A stretch of 35,698 nucleotides of DNA from Betaproteobacteria bacterium (GTDB lineage Bacteria; Pseudomonadota; Gammaproteobacteria; Burkholderiales; Casimicrobiaceae): contig PLYT01000011.1 in the NCBI GenBank assembly GCA_003153475.1, positions 1-35,698 on the forward strand. Direction: 5' to 3'. The translations under genes were made by a program, and so were the position numbers. Under the pieces are notes generated by a model. That model saw nothing but the letters and a program-made list of their open reading frames with translations, searched no databases and was not told the DNA's origin. Positions 25,802 to 33,878 of the stretch are shown here, piece after piece (the first letter of the stretch is position 1; the number at the start of each line of letters is the position of its first letter).

Positions 25802-28411
25802 TCAGCGCGGCTTGAACCCCACCCTTGCCATCATGGCCGGGCTCAGCGGGACCGCCGCCTCGGCGATATGCCGCCACGGGTCGGCCTTCACTTTTTTGAG
25901 CCGCTCGGGCATGTTTCCGATGCTGAAATAGTCGAAGCGCAGGTCGCGCGACAGCTCGGACCACGCCACCGGTGTCGAGACCGGAGCGTTCTCCCGGGCC
26001 CGCGTCGAATAGGCCGCCACCGCCGTCGCCCCTTCGCTGTTGCGCAGGTAGTCGATAAAGATCTTGCCGCGACGCGAGACCTTCAACAGCTTGGACGTGA
26101 AGCGATCCGGAAAGGTCCTCTCGAGAAGCTCGGCCACGGCTTTGGAGAATCCCTTGACGTGCTCCCAGCCGACGCCGGGCTCGATCGGCACGACCACGTG
26201 CAAACCCTTGCCGCCGGTCGTCTTCAGGAACGGCGCGAGACCGACGTTCTCGAGCAGGGTCTTGACGATCAGCGCCGCCTGCCGCAAGTCTTCCCAGGCA
26301 ACCGCATCGTCGGGGTCGAGGTCGAAGATAATGCGGTCGGGGAGACCGAGGCTCGGTGCGCGGGATCCCCAGGGATGCAGTTCGAGCACGCCCATTTGCA
26401 GGAGGGCAACGATGGCCGGTACCGAATCGGCCATCATGTAAAGCGATACGCTGCCGTCGCCGTTGTCGATCTCGACGCGCGAGATGGCCTCGTTGATACC
26501 GCCCTCGGCCTTCTTCTGGTAGAAGCACTCCTCGTTCCAGCCGTTCGGACAGCGAAGCAAGGTCAGCGGCCGACCGGAGAGATGTGGCAGCATCCAATCG
26601 CCGACGGCGCCATAGTACAGGGCAAGATCGCGTTTGGTGACGCCCACCTCGGGATAGAGCATCTTGTCGGGATGGGTGAGTACGATGCCCGCGACCGCGT
26701 TCTTGCCGGTACCGGCCGGGGCCTTGGCTCGCGGAGCAGGACGTGGCGGCGGCTCGTCCGTTGCCTCGTCGCCATGCGAACTCGCCGGGCGCTCGCGAAC
26801 GACCTCCGTTGCGGGCTTGTCAGTGCGCAAGCCGTGAAATGTCGCATGGCGCAAGGTTCCGTCGTCGGTCCACTCGGTGAAGGACACCTCGGCCACCAGT
26901 ACCGGCCGCACCCAATGCGCGCGGCGGGCTTCGGCGCCACGCGGTAGGTTGTGGAAGGGGCTCTCCTTTTGCACCAGCGCCGATAGCGAGCGGATTAATG
27001 TGGCGAGCGCGGCGTCGCTGAATCCGCTTCCTACCTTGCCCGCGTAGGCCAGCCGACCCTCCGCCTCGTAGACGCCGAGCAGCAAGGCACCGAATCCCTG
27101 GCGCGATCCCTCCGGATCGCTGAAGCCGCCGATCACCATCTCCTGCCGCTGCATGCACTTGGTCTTCTGCCACGCGGGCCCTCGACCCGCGCGATAGGGC
27201 AAGTCAGCGCGTTTGGAGATCATCCCTTCGAGACCCAGATCGCCGACATTCTGAAAAAACGTCGGTCCCGGAACGGCGAAATGCTCGCTGTACTGGATCG
27301 CCGAAGGCGCGTTCGACAATAGCTGCTGCAGCAGGCGCTTGCGCTCGGTCAGCGCGACCGCACGGAGATCGAAGCCATTCAGGTGAAGAAGATCGAAGGC
27401 GAGATACTTGAGGTCCTTCGAATCCACCGCCGAAAGGGCCTTCTGCAGCGCCTGAAAACTGGTGCGTCCCCCAGCGTCCAGGGCGACGACCTCGCCATCC
27501 AGCCAAGCCTCGTCGACCGGCAGCTGCGCGAGAGCGCGGGCGGGCGCCGGAAAATCGCTGGTCCAGTCCTTGGCGTTGCGGGACACCATGCGTACCTGTT
27601 GCCGCGCAATCCGGCACAACATGCGGTAGCCGTCGTATTTGATCTCGTGCACCCAGGCCGCCCCGGTCGGAGGAGTCTTGGCCGCGCTCGCCAATTGCGC
27701 TTCCACGATGTCCGGCAGCGGCGCTTTGCGGGCCCCCTTGAGTTTCGCGAGTCCGCCGATCGCGGCCGGTTTCGGCTTGCGTATCGCGCCGCCCTTGATA
27801 TTGGCCGCGACCGATTGGTTCGAGTGCCACACGCGATCCGCGTCGGTGGCGATCTGTTCCAGGCTTCGACCGGTGACGACGCTGTCGGGGCGATCCTCGC
27901 CGATCAGCCCGTCGGCGCCCAGGCGCGCGAATTCGTCGGCTTCCTTGAACAGCAGCCAGCTGTTCTCGCCACCGTACTTGCCGCTGCGGCTGCGCACCAG
28001 ATTCCACCCGCCCTTGAGCTTTTCGCCGTCGAGTTCGAACTTCAGCCGGCCTTTGGCGTAGCCTTCGTCGGGGTCCGCCTTGGGCGTCCACGTTCCGCGG
28101 TCCCACACCATGACCGTCCCGGCGCCGTATTGCCGCGCCGGTATCACTCCCTCGAAGTCGCCGTATTCCAGCGGATGGTCCTCGACATGCATGGCCAGGC
28201 GCTTGTCGTTGGGATCGAGGCTCGGCGCCTTCGGGACGGCCCAGCTCAGCAGCACGCCGTTGAGCTCCAGCCGGAAATCGTAGTGGAGTCGGGTCGCTGC
28301 ATGCTTCTGGATGACGAACGCGAGGCCGCGTGATCGGCGTTGTCCGACCTTGCCCGTGGGCTCGGGTGTCACCCGGAAGTCACGTTTTTGTCGATATCGC
28401 TCGAGCGCCAT
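25802..28411 (-). CDS. ligD: ATP-dependent DNA ligase D (NHEJ)
   Basis: An 869-residue multi-enzyme protein of bacterial non-homologous end joining: it trims, fills and seals broken DNA ends brought together by Ku. Domains run in the order phosphoesterase, ligase, polymerase, as in Pseudomonas aeruginosa. The phosphoesterase domain (about 1-185) has His37, His43, Asp45, Arg47, His79 and Tyr83 at the spacing of the P. aeruginosa active site. The ligase domain has the adenylated Lys258 in HEIKYDGYRM, then WLDGEVVALD and GLEGMISKR. The polymerase domain (about 575-869) has HPDKMLYPEVGVTKRDLA and the metal motif FDLDPDD near 690-696. A Pro/Ala-rich linker (about 550-575) precedes it. All catalytic residues I can check are present. 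It is divergent from ku across a 143-base gap. Confidence 0.96.
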   Translation of the reverse strand: MALERYRQKRDFRVTPEPTGKVGQRRSRGLAFVIQKHAATRLHYDFRLELNGVLLSWAVPKAPSLDPNDKRLAMHVEDHPLEYGDFEGVIPARQYGAGTVMVWDRGTWTPKADPDEGYAKGRLKFELDGEKLKGGWNLVRSRSGKYGGENSWLLFKEADEFARLGADGLIGEDRPDSVVTGRSLEQIATDADRVWHSNQSVAANIKGGAIRKPKPAAIGGLAKLKGARKAPLPDIVEAQLASAAKTPPTGAAWVHEIKYDGYRMLCRIARQQVRMVSRNAKDWTSDFPAPARALAQLPVDEAWLDGEVVALDAGGRTSFQALQKALSAVDSKDLKYLAFDLLHLNGFDLRAVALTERKRLLQQLLSNAPSAIQYSEHFAVPGPTFFQNVGDLGLEGMISKRADLPYRAGRGPAWQKTKCMQRQEMVIGGFSDPEGSRQGFGALLLGVYEAEGRLAYAGKVGSGFSDAALATLIRSLSALVQKESPFHNLPRGAEARRAHWVRPVLVAEVSFTEWTDDGTLRHATFHGLRTDKPATEVVRERPASSHGDEATDEPPPRPAPRAKAPAGTGKNAVAGIVLTHPDKMLYPEVGVTKRDLALYYGAVGDWMLPHLSGRPLTLLRCPNGWNEECFYQKKAEGGINEAISRVEIDNGDGSVSLYMMADSVPAIVALLQMGVLELHPWGSRAPSLGLPDRIIFDLDPDDAVAWEDLRQAALIVKTLLENVGLAPFLKTTGGKGLHVVVPIEPGVGWEHVKGFSKAVAELLERTFPDRFTSKLLKVSRRGKIFIDYLRNSEGATAVAAYSTRARENAPVSTPVAWSELSRDLRFDYFSIGNMPERLKKVKADPWRHIAEAAVPLSPAMMARVGFKPR

Positions 28412-28554
28412 GGTACGTAACGGTCACATCACCATGCCTTATCTGCAACGGGCCGGAGGCGTCGCGACGGAAAAGCATGTCGTTTAGTTGAAGATCGTCT
28501 GATATTTTGGCACGATGAGCGGTTCCGATACCGTATCCCCATCACGGAGACCCT

Positions 28555-29457
28555 ATGGCCGCTCGCGCATTGGCTTCGGTCACTGTTTCTTTTGGCATGG
28601 TTTCGATCCCGGTCAAGCTCTATACGGCGACCCAGGCCCAGGCCGGCGTTTCGTTCAACCTGCTGCACGCCGGCTGCGGCTCGAGGTTGAAGCAACAATA
28701 CCTCTGTGCGCGCGAAGGCGTCGTGGTCGAGCGGGCGGACATGGTCAAAGGCTACGAGTTCGCCAAGGACCAGTACGTGACGTTTACACCCGAGGAATTG
28801 AAGGAGCTGGAGGAGAAGGGCACGCAGACGATCGAAATAAGCGAGTTCGTCCCGGCGGAAAGCATCGACCCCATCTATTACGACAAGGCCTACTTCCTCG
28901 GTCCCGACAAGGGGGGCGCGAAACCGTATGCCTTGTTGGCGGAAAGCATGCGCCAGACGCATCAGACCGCCATCGGACGGTATGCCGCGCGCGGCAAACA
29001 ATATATCGTCCAGCTTCGCGCCGTACCCGGCGGATTGGTCATGCAGCAGCTCCTTTACGCGCCGGAGGTCCGCGCGCTGGCCGATATCGGCATCGAGGAG
29101 GCTCCAGTGCGCGACAGCGAGCTCGCCCTGGCGAAGCAGCTCATTGCGCAGATTTCATCCGAACAATTCAATCCGGGTGCGTACGAAGACGACGTGAGGA
29201 AGCGCATCGAGGCGGCCGTCCAGAAAAAGGTCGAGGGCGAGGAGATCGCCGTTTCGCCCAGCGCACCCGAAGCCGGCGCACAGGTCATCGATCTGATGGA
29301 GGCGCTGCGCGCCAGCCTCGAAAAGACCGCCGGCAAGCGCGCGCCGCCGAAAACAGCCGCTGCGTCGCCGGCGACTGAAATCAAGGCCGCGCAGCGCAAG
29401 CCGCCGAAGAAGATCGCCACCGAGCCCGAAACGCGCCGCAAGGCCGCCAAGCGCTAG
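28555..29457 (+). CDS. ku: Ku DNA end-binding protein
   Basis: Homodimeric ring protein that binds double-strand DNA ends and recruits LigD. The 300 residues begin MAARALASVTVSFGMVSIPVKLY, read in two parts (typical SFGLVSIPVKL opening), and continue with QYLCAREGVVVERADMVKGYE, the KGTQTIEISEFVPAESIDPIYYDKAYFL core read in parts (about residues 88-115), and EQFNPGAYEDDVRKRIEAAV. After about residue 255 a Lys/Ala/Pro-rich tail of some 45 residues follows, of the kind that extends DNA binding in bacterial Ku. GGAG lies about eight bases before the ATG. The gene is divergent from ligD and heads a plus-strand string with the MerR-like/TPR gene 25 bases downstream. Confidence 0.96.
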   Translation: MAARALASVTVSFGMVSIPVKLYTATQAQAGVSFNLLHAGCGSRLKQQYLCAREGVVVERADMVKGYEFAKDQYVTFTPEELKELEEKGTQTIEISEFVPAESIDPIYYDKAYFLGPDKGGAKPYALLAESMRQTHQTAIGRYAARGKQYIVQLRAVPGGLVMQQLLYAPEVRALADIGIEEAPVRDSELALAKQLIAQISSEQFNPGAYEDDVRKRIEAAVQKKVEGEEIAVSPSAPEAGAQVIDLMEALRASLEKTAGKRAPPKTAAASPATEIKAAQRKPPKKIATEPETRRKAAKR

Positions 29458-29482
29458 GACGGCTATCGATGCCAGCGCCGTC

Positions 29483-30307
29483 GTGACCGAAGGCTATTCG
29501 CTGCGCGAAGTCGGCAAGCTGCTTGGCCTTTCCCGTTCCATCCTTGGTCGGCTTATCGATGCGGGCTTCGTCTCGCCGACGCGCGGCCCGCGGCGGGAGT
29601 ATCGTTTCACTTTTCGCGACCTGGTCCTGCTGCGTGCCGCCCAGGGCCTGACCGAAGCCAAGATTCCGTCGTCGCGCATCCTGCGCTCGCTGCGCCGATT
29701 GCGTGCGCAATTGCCGCAGCAGGCTCCTTTGGCAGGCTTGAGGATCGAGGCAGTCGGAGACGCTGTCGTGGTGAGCGAAGCTGGCCAGACGCAATGGCGC
29801 CCCGACGATGGTCAGTATGTGATGCAGTTCCAGGTTGCGGCTCCCGGTGGGCGACTCGCCTTTTTCGGCCCGGCCGAGGAGCCTGTATGCTCGTCCTCTG
29901 CGGAAGACTCCGCGTTCGAGCAGGGACTGGCACTCGAGCGCACCAGCCCGGACGAAGCGGTTGAGGCGTATCGCCGCGTCCTGAAGCTGGACGCTGCCCA
30001 TCGCGGCGCCTGCGTCAATCTCGGCCGGCTGCTGCACGAGCGCGGCCGGATGCAGGATGCCGAAACCGTCTACCGCGAAGCGCTCGCGCACGGCACGGAC
30101 GGCACATTGCTGTTCAATCTCGCGGTTCTGCTTGAAGACCTGCATCGGGCCGACGAGGCCGCTGACGCTTATCGCGCTGCGCTGGTCGCCGCGCCCGACC
30201 TGGCGGACGCGCATTTCAATCTGGCGCGGCTGTGCGAGGCGCGCGGACTGAAGCAGGACGCCGTGCGGCACTTGAGCGCTTTTCGCAAGCTGACCGGCAG
30301 CCGCTGA
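29483..30307 (+). CDS. MerR-like HTH and TPR-repeat protein downstream of ku
   Basis: A 274-residue protein with two parts. Residues about 4-55 look like a MerR-type winged helix-turn-helix (YSLREVGKLLGLSRSILGRL then the wing-like RGPRREYRFTFRDLVLLRAA). Residues about 145-270 form roughly three tetratricopeptide repeats (SPDEAVEAYRRVLKLDAAH, MQDAETVYREAL, ADEAADAYRAALVAAPDLAD), with conserved Ala/Tyr/Leu spacing. The middle stretch (about 85-135) is beta-rich and unassigned. The start is a GTG 25 bases after ku with no strong ribosome-binding site, so translation may depend on coupling to ku. It may regulate or scaffold the repair locus; that is inference from position. Confidence 0.83.
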   Translation: MTEGYSLREVGKLLGLSRSILGRLIDAGFVSPTRGPRREYRFTFRDLVLLRAAQGLTEAKIPSSRILRSLRRLRAQLPQQAPLAGLRIEAVGDAVVVSEAGQTQWRPDDGQYVMQFQVAAPGGRLAFFGPAEEPVCSSSAEDSAFEQGLALERTSPDEAVEAYRRVLKLDAAHRGACVNLGRLLHERGRMQDAETVYREALAHGTDGTLLFNLAVLLEDLHRADEAADAYRAALVAAPDLADAHFNLARLCEARGLKQDAVRHLSAFRKLTGSR

Positions 30308-30348
30308 TCCTCGGGTACCAATCCGGCAGGCGCACGCGACGAACCAGG

Positions 30349-31038
30349 ATGGCAGGGACCACGCCGCGAGCGATGCCAACGACTCCCGAGTCGCCGGACA
30401 GCCGGGTCCTGTTCATCGGCAACAGCTACACGTCGCGCAACCAGTTGCCGCGCTTGTTGGCAGACCTGGCGGCGACGGCCGAGCATCCCAGGCGCGTCGA
30501 GGTCGAGGCCATCGTGGCAGGCGGGGCGAGTCTCAAGCGACACTGTAACGCCGGCTTCGCGCAGCAGGCGCTGGCGAAGCTATCGTGGAACTACGTCGTA
30601 CTTCAGGAACAGTCGACGCTGCCGCTGAAGAATCCTGCGCGCTACCATGACAACGTCCGGTTTTTCGCGCCCGAGATCGCCCGACGCGGCGCGAAGACAG
30701 TGCTTTATCTGACGTGGGCAAGGCAGCAGGCGCCGGACACCCAGGATCTCATCACACGTGCCGTCGAAGAGGTCGCCGGCGAGGTCGACGACGCACTGGT
30801 CGTTCCGGTGGGCCCGGCCTGGCAGGCCGCCATGGCCGAGGACAGCGATCTGCCGCTCTACACGGACGATGGAAGTCATCCGACCGCGCTCGGCTCCTAC
30901 CTGGCCGCCTGCGTGTTCCACGTCAGCCTGTTTGGCGAAGCGCCACGGGGATTTTCCGTGTCCGATGCGCTGCGGCTCGATCGCAGTGTGGCGGCGAGGC
31001 TGCAGGTCGTGGCATCGGAGGCCACGCGGCTGCGATGA
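30349..31038 (+). CDS. SGNH/GDSL-fold hydrolase-like protein
   Basis: A 229-residue protein with the SGNH-hydrolase layout: block [16 protein letters not shown] (candidate nucleophile Ser26, in the GNSY rather than GDS form), a glycine in [10 protein letters not shown] (block II), [10 protein letters not shown] (block III region), and [12 protein letters not shown] with the catalytic Asp174 and His177 (block V). This form is seen in the DUF4886-like group. There is no signal peptide, so it would act in the cytoplasm. The start is uncertain: ATG at 30349 and ATG at 30373 both fit, neither with a strong ribosome-binding site; a frame extending to 30232 overlaps the TPR gene and is not protein-like. 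It sits 41 bases downstream of the TPR gene and may belong to the ku operon. The substrate is unknown. Confidence 0.78.
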   Translation: MAGTTPRAMPTTPESPDSRVLFIGNSYTSRNQLPRLLADLAATAEHPRRVEVEAIVAGGASLKRHCNAGFAQQALAKLSWNYVVLQEQSTLPLKNPARYHDNVRFFAPEIARRGAKTVLYLTWARQQAPDTQDLITRAVEEVAGEVDDALVVPVGPAWQAAMAEDSDLPLYTDDGSHPTALGSYLAACVFHVSLFGEAPRGFSVSDALRLDRSVAARLQVVASEATRLR

Positions 31039-31292
31039 TGCCCGATGGGCGATCGAAACGCGCGCATCGCTTTCGATGTCGAAGGTCGAAAGGCACCAAG
31101 CGCGACAGGTCACTGGACCCTACAACTTGCCTATCGCCAATCTATCGTTTTCGTCACTCCTTCTATGAGGATGGGCGTTTCCCGTGCAATGCAGTGCACT
31201 CTTGTGCTGTACGATCCCCCGCAAGGCGTGCTATCGTAAAAAAATGGTTTGTCCATCACCTCATCATCACGCGTGGGTTCAAAGGACGGCCG

Positions 31293-31754
31293 ATGCACGA
31301 ATTTGAGCAGATCGAGATCCTGCTCGCCGAGGACAGCGAGGCAGACGCCGAGATGACCATGCGCGCGTTGCGACGCAATAACCTCGCCAACCATCTGGTT
31401 TGGGTCAAGGACGGCGCCGAAGCGCTCGATTTCATTTTTCGCCGCGGCGCGTATGCGCAAAGGCCCGAAGGCGCACCCAAGCTCGTGCTGCTCGACCTTA
31501 AGATGCCCAAGGTCGACGGCATCGAAGTATTGCGTCAGGTCAAGTCGAACGAGGAGACCAGAACGATACCCGTAGTGATGTTGACGTCCAGCGCCGAAGA
31601 GCGCGACATCGTCGCCAGCTATTCGTTGGGGGTGAACAGCTACATCGTCAAGCCGGTCGACTTCGCGAGCTTCGTCGATGAGGTCGCCAAGGCCGGCTGC
31701 TATTGGGTGCTCGTCAATCGTCTGCCCGGCACGGCGGCGGGGTCCAGGCGCTAA
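31293..31754 (+). CDS. Single-domain response regulator, Rcp1 type
   Basis: A 153-residue stand-alone receiver domain. The acidic pocket is in [13 protein letters not shown] (Glu13, Asp14), the phosphoacceptor is Asp68 in [13 protein letters not shown], the switch Thr is Thr98 in VVMLTSS, and Lys120 is in YIVKPVDF. Sequence features such as [14 protein letters not shown] and the [20 protein letters not shown] stretch are typical of the Rcp1 group, which usually receives phosphate from phytochrome-like or GAF-containing kinases. It has no output domain, so it works as a phosphotransfer intermediate or by protein contact. AAAGGA is six bases before the ATG. The frame is open upstream to 30714, but that part overlaps the SGNH gene. 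The GAF-histidine kinase two genes on is the obvious partner. Confidence 0.93.
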   Translation: MHEFEQIEILLAEDSEADAEMTMRALRRNNLANHLVWVKDGAEALDFIFRRGAYAQRPEGAPKLVLLDLKMPKVDGIEVLRQVKSNEETRTIPVVMLTSSAEERDIVASYSLGVNSYIVKPVDFASFVDEVAKAGCYWVLVNRLPGTAAGSRR

Positions 31755-31762
31755 GGCTCCCG

Positions 31763-33856
31763 ATGACTTCCACGCTCAAGATGCTGATGGTCGAGGACGT
31801 GCCGTCCGACGCCGAGATCGTGCTGCGCGAGCTCAAGCGCAACGGCCTGGAATTCATCGTCCGGCGGGTGGAGACTGAGGCCGAATTGAGGCGCGAATGC
31901 GTCGAGTTCGAGCCCGATATCATTGTGTCCGACTTCGCTTTGCCGCATTTCGACGGTCTGTCGGCGCTCCGGATCGTGCGTAAATTGCGCCCTGACGTTC
32001 CGTTCATTTTCGTCTCGGGAACCATTGGCGAGGAAACCGCGATCGAGAGCCTGCGCGGCGGCGCCAATGACTACGTCCTCAAGACCAATCTGTCGCGCCT
32101 GCCGACGGCCGTGCGCCGGGCGCTGCAGGACGCTGACGAGCGCGCCAAGCGACTCGAGACCGAGGAGGCGCTGCGGCTGCGCGACCGAGCGGTCGAAGCG
32201 AGCGTCAACCCGATCGTGATCGTGAGCGCGACCGACCCCGACATGCCGCTGGTCTACGTCAATCGCGCCTTCGAGCAGGTCACCGGCTACAGTCGCGCCG
32301 AAGTCATCGGCTGCAACTCCCGTTTTCTGCTAGGCGAGGATCACGACCAGCCCGAGCTCGATAAGATCCGTCGGGCGATCACCGAGCAGTGCGACGGGCA
32401 GGCGGTGCTGCGCAATTACCGCAAGGATGGCAGTCTTTTCTGGAACAAGCTGTACGTCACGCCGGTGCGGGATCCGCGCTCGAACCGCGTCACCCATTTC
32501 GTCGGCGTGCAATACGACGTCACCGAGATCAAAGGCTACCAGGAAGAGCTCGAGCATCAAGCCAATCACGACGCGCTCACCGGGCTTGCCAATCGCAACC
32601 TGCTGAAAGACCGCCTGCGGCAGGCGCTGGCGCTCGCGCACCGCTACAAGCGACCGTTCGACCTGACGTTCATCGATCTCGACAACTTCAAGCTGATCAA
32701 CGACAGCCTCGGCCACGACATCGGGGACCGGCTGCTGAAAATCGCCGCGGAGCGGCTCGCCGCTTGCGTGCAGGAAGGCGACACCGTGGCGCGGCTCGGC
32801 GGCGACGAATTCGTGCTGTTGGTCGCTGAGCAGGAGCACGAGGAGGGCACCTATCGCGCGGTGCAGCGGGTGATGGCTGCGATCTCGCAACCGTTCCTGA
32901 TTGATCAGCGCGAATTCAAGATCACGTGTTCCGCCGGCATCGCGAGCTTCCCGCGCGATGGCGAGGACGCCGACACGCTGCTGCGCAATGCCGACACGGC
33001 GATGTACCGGGCGAAGGATCTCGGTCGCAACAACTTCCAGCTCTATTCGTCCGACATGAATGCGGATCTGGGCGAGCGCCTGACGCTGGAGACCGATCTG
33101 TGGAATGCCGTCAAGCGCAACGAGCTCGTCCTGCACTATCAACCGAAGGTCGAGCTCAAGACCGGGCGTATCGTCGGCATGGAGGCGCTGCTTCGCTGGC
33201 GCCATCCGACCAGGGGCATGATCCCGCCGGGGAAATTCATTCCGGTGGCCGAAGCCAGCAGCCTGATCACCGAGATCGGCACGTGGGTGATCAACGAGGC
33301 GTGCAGGAACAACAAAGCCTGGCAGGATGATAATTTGCGCGCCGTCCCGATCGCGGTGAATATCTCGGCACGACAGCTGCATGACAAGGATCTGGTCGAT
33401 ACGGTTCGCACCGTGCTTCAGACCACGCGGCTGCGGCCGGAGCACCTCGAGATCGAGCTTACCGAGAGCGCGGTCATGATGCATCCGGAGGACGCCATCA
33501 ATACGATGGCGAGGCTGCGCGGCATGGATGTCCGGATTGCGCTCGACGATTTCGGCACCGGCTATTCGAGCCTGAGCTACCTGAAGCGTCTGCCCGTCAC
33601 CGGGCTGAAGATCGACCAATCGTTTGTCCGCGATCTGGCCTTCGATCCGGATGACGCCGCGATAGTCCGCGCCATCGTTGCGGTTGCCCACGAATTGATG
33701 CTCGACGTGATTGCCGAAGGCGTGGAAACCGCCGAGCAGGCCGAATTCCTCAAGACTCACGGTTGCACGGAAGCGCAGGGCTATTATTTCGCCCGGCCCG
33801 TGCCCGCCGACCAGATGCGAGCGCTGCTCGAACGCGGTAACTTGCCGGTCGTTTGA
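31763..33856 (+). CDS. Receiver / LOV-like PAS / GGDEF / EAL c-di-GMP enzyme
   Basis: A 697-residue cytoplasmic protein controlling the second messenger c-di-GMP. The receiver domain (1-125) has phosphoacceptor Asp57 and Lys107. The PAS domain (about 140-255) closely follows LOV flavin domains (NRAFEQVTGYSRAEVIG, NYRKDGSLFWNKLYVTPVRD, FVGVQYDVTE), but the photoactive-Cys motif GxNCRFLQ reads GCNSRFLL, with Ser186 in place of Cys. The GGDEF domain has intact GGDEF at 346-350, while the upstream inhibitory RxxD site reads QEGD. The EAL domain (about 435-690) keeps Glu474, Asn533, Glu565, Asp595/596, Lys616, Glu652 and Gln672, so it should be able to hydrolyse c-di-GMP. The start ATG is eight bases after the Rcp1-type regulator gene, so the two are co-transcribed. 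Whether synthesis or hydrolysis dominates cannot be told. Confidence 0.94.
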   Translation: MTSTLKMLMVEDVPSDAEIVLRELKRNGLEFIVRRVETEAELRRECVEFEPDIIVSDFALPHFDGLSALRIVRKLRPDVPFIFVSGTIGEETAIESLRGGANDYVLKTNLSRLPTAVRRALQDADERAKRLETEEALRLRDRAVEASVNPIVIVSATDPDMPLVYVNRAFEQVTGYSRAEVIGCNSRFLLGEDHDQPELDKIRRAITEQCDGQAVLRNYRKDGSLFWNKLYVTPVRDPRSNRVTHFVGVQYDVTEIKGYQEELEHQANHDALTGLANRNLLKDRLRQALALAHRYKRPFDLTFIDLDNFKLINDSLGHDIGDRLLKIAAERLAACVQEGDTVARLGGDEFVLLVAEQEHEEGTYRAVQRVMAAISQPFLIDQREFKITCSAGIASFPRDGEDADTLLRNADTAMYRAKDLGRNNFQLYSSDMNADLGERLTLETDLWNAVKRNELVLHYQPKVELKTGRIVGMEALLRWRHPTRGMIPPGKFIPVAEASSLITEIGTWVINEACRNNKAWQDDNLRAVPIAVNISARQLHDKDLVDTVRTVLQTTRLRPEHLEIELTESAVMMHPEDAINTMARLRGMDVRIALDDFGTGYSSLSYLKRLPVTGLKIDQSFVRDLAFDPDDAAIVRAIVAVAHELMLDVIAEGVETAEQAEFLKTHGCTEAQGYYFARPVPADQMRALLERGNLPVV

Positions 33857-33878
33857 GCCGCAGGCAAGAACACGCGGC

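Noticed and set aside
31190-31245. Short palindrome AGTGCACT and an A-run upstream of the response regulator
   Set aside because: The palindrome is only eight bases, and no -35/-10 pair at standard spacing could be built around the A-run.
30714-31292. Long upstream extension of the Rcp1-type response regulator
   Set aside because: It overlaps the SGNH gene in another frame and is arginine-rich without any domain; the ATG at 31293 has a good ribosome-binding site and begins the receiver domain.
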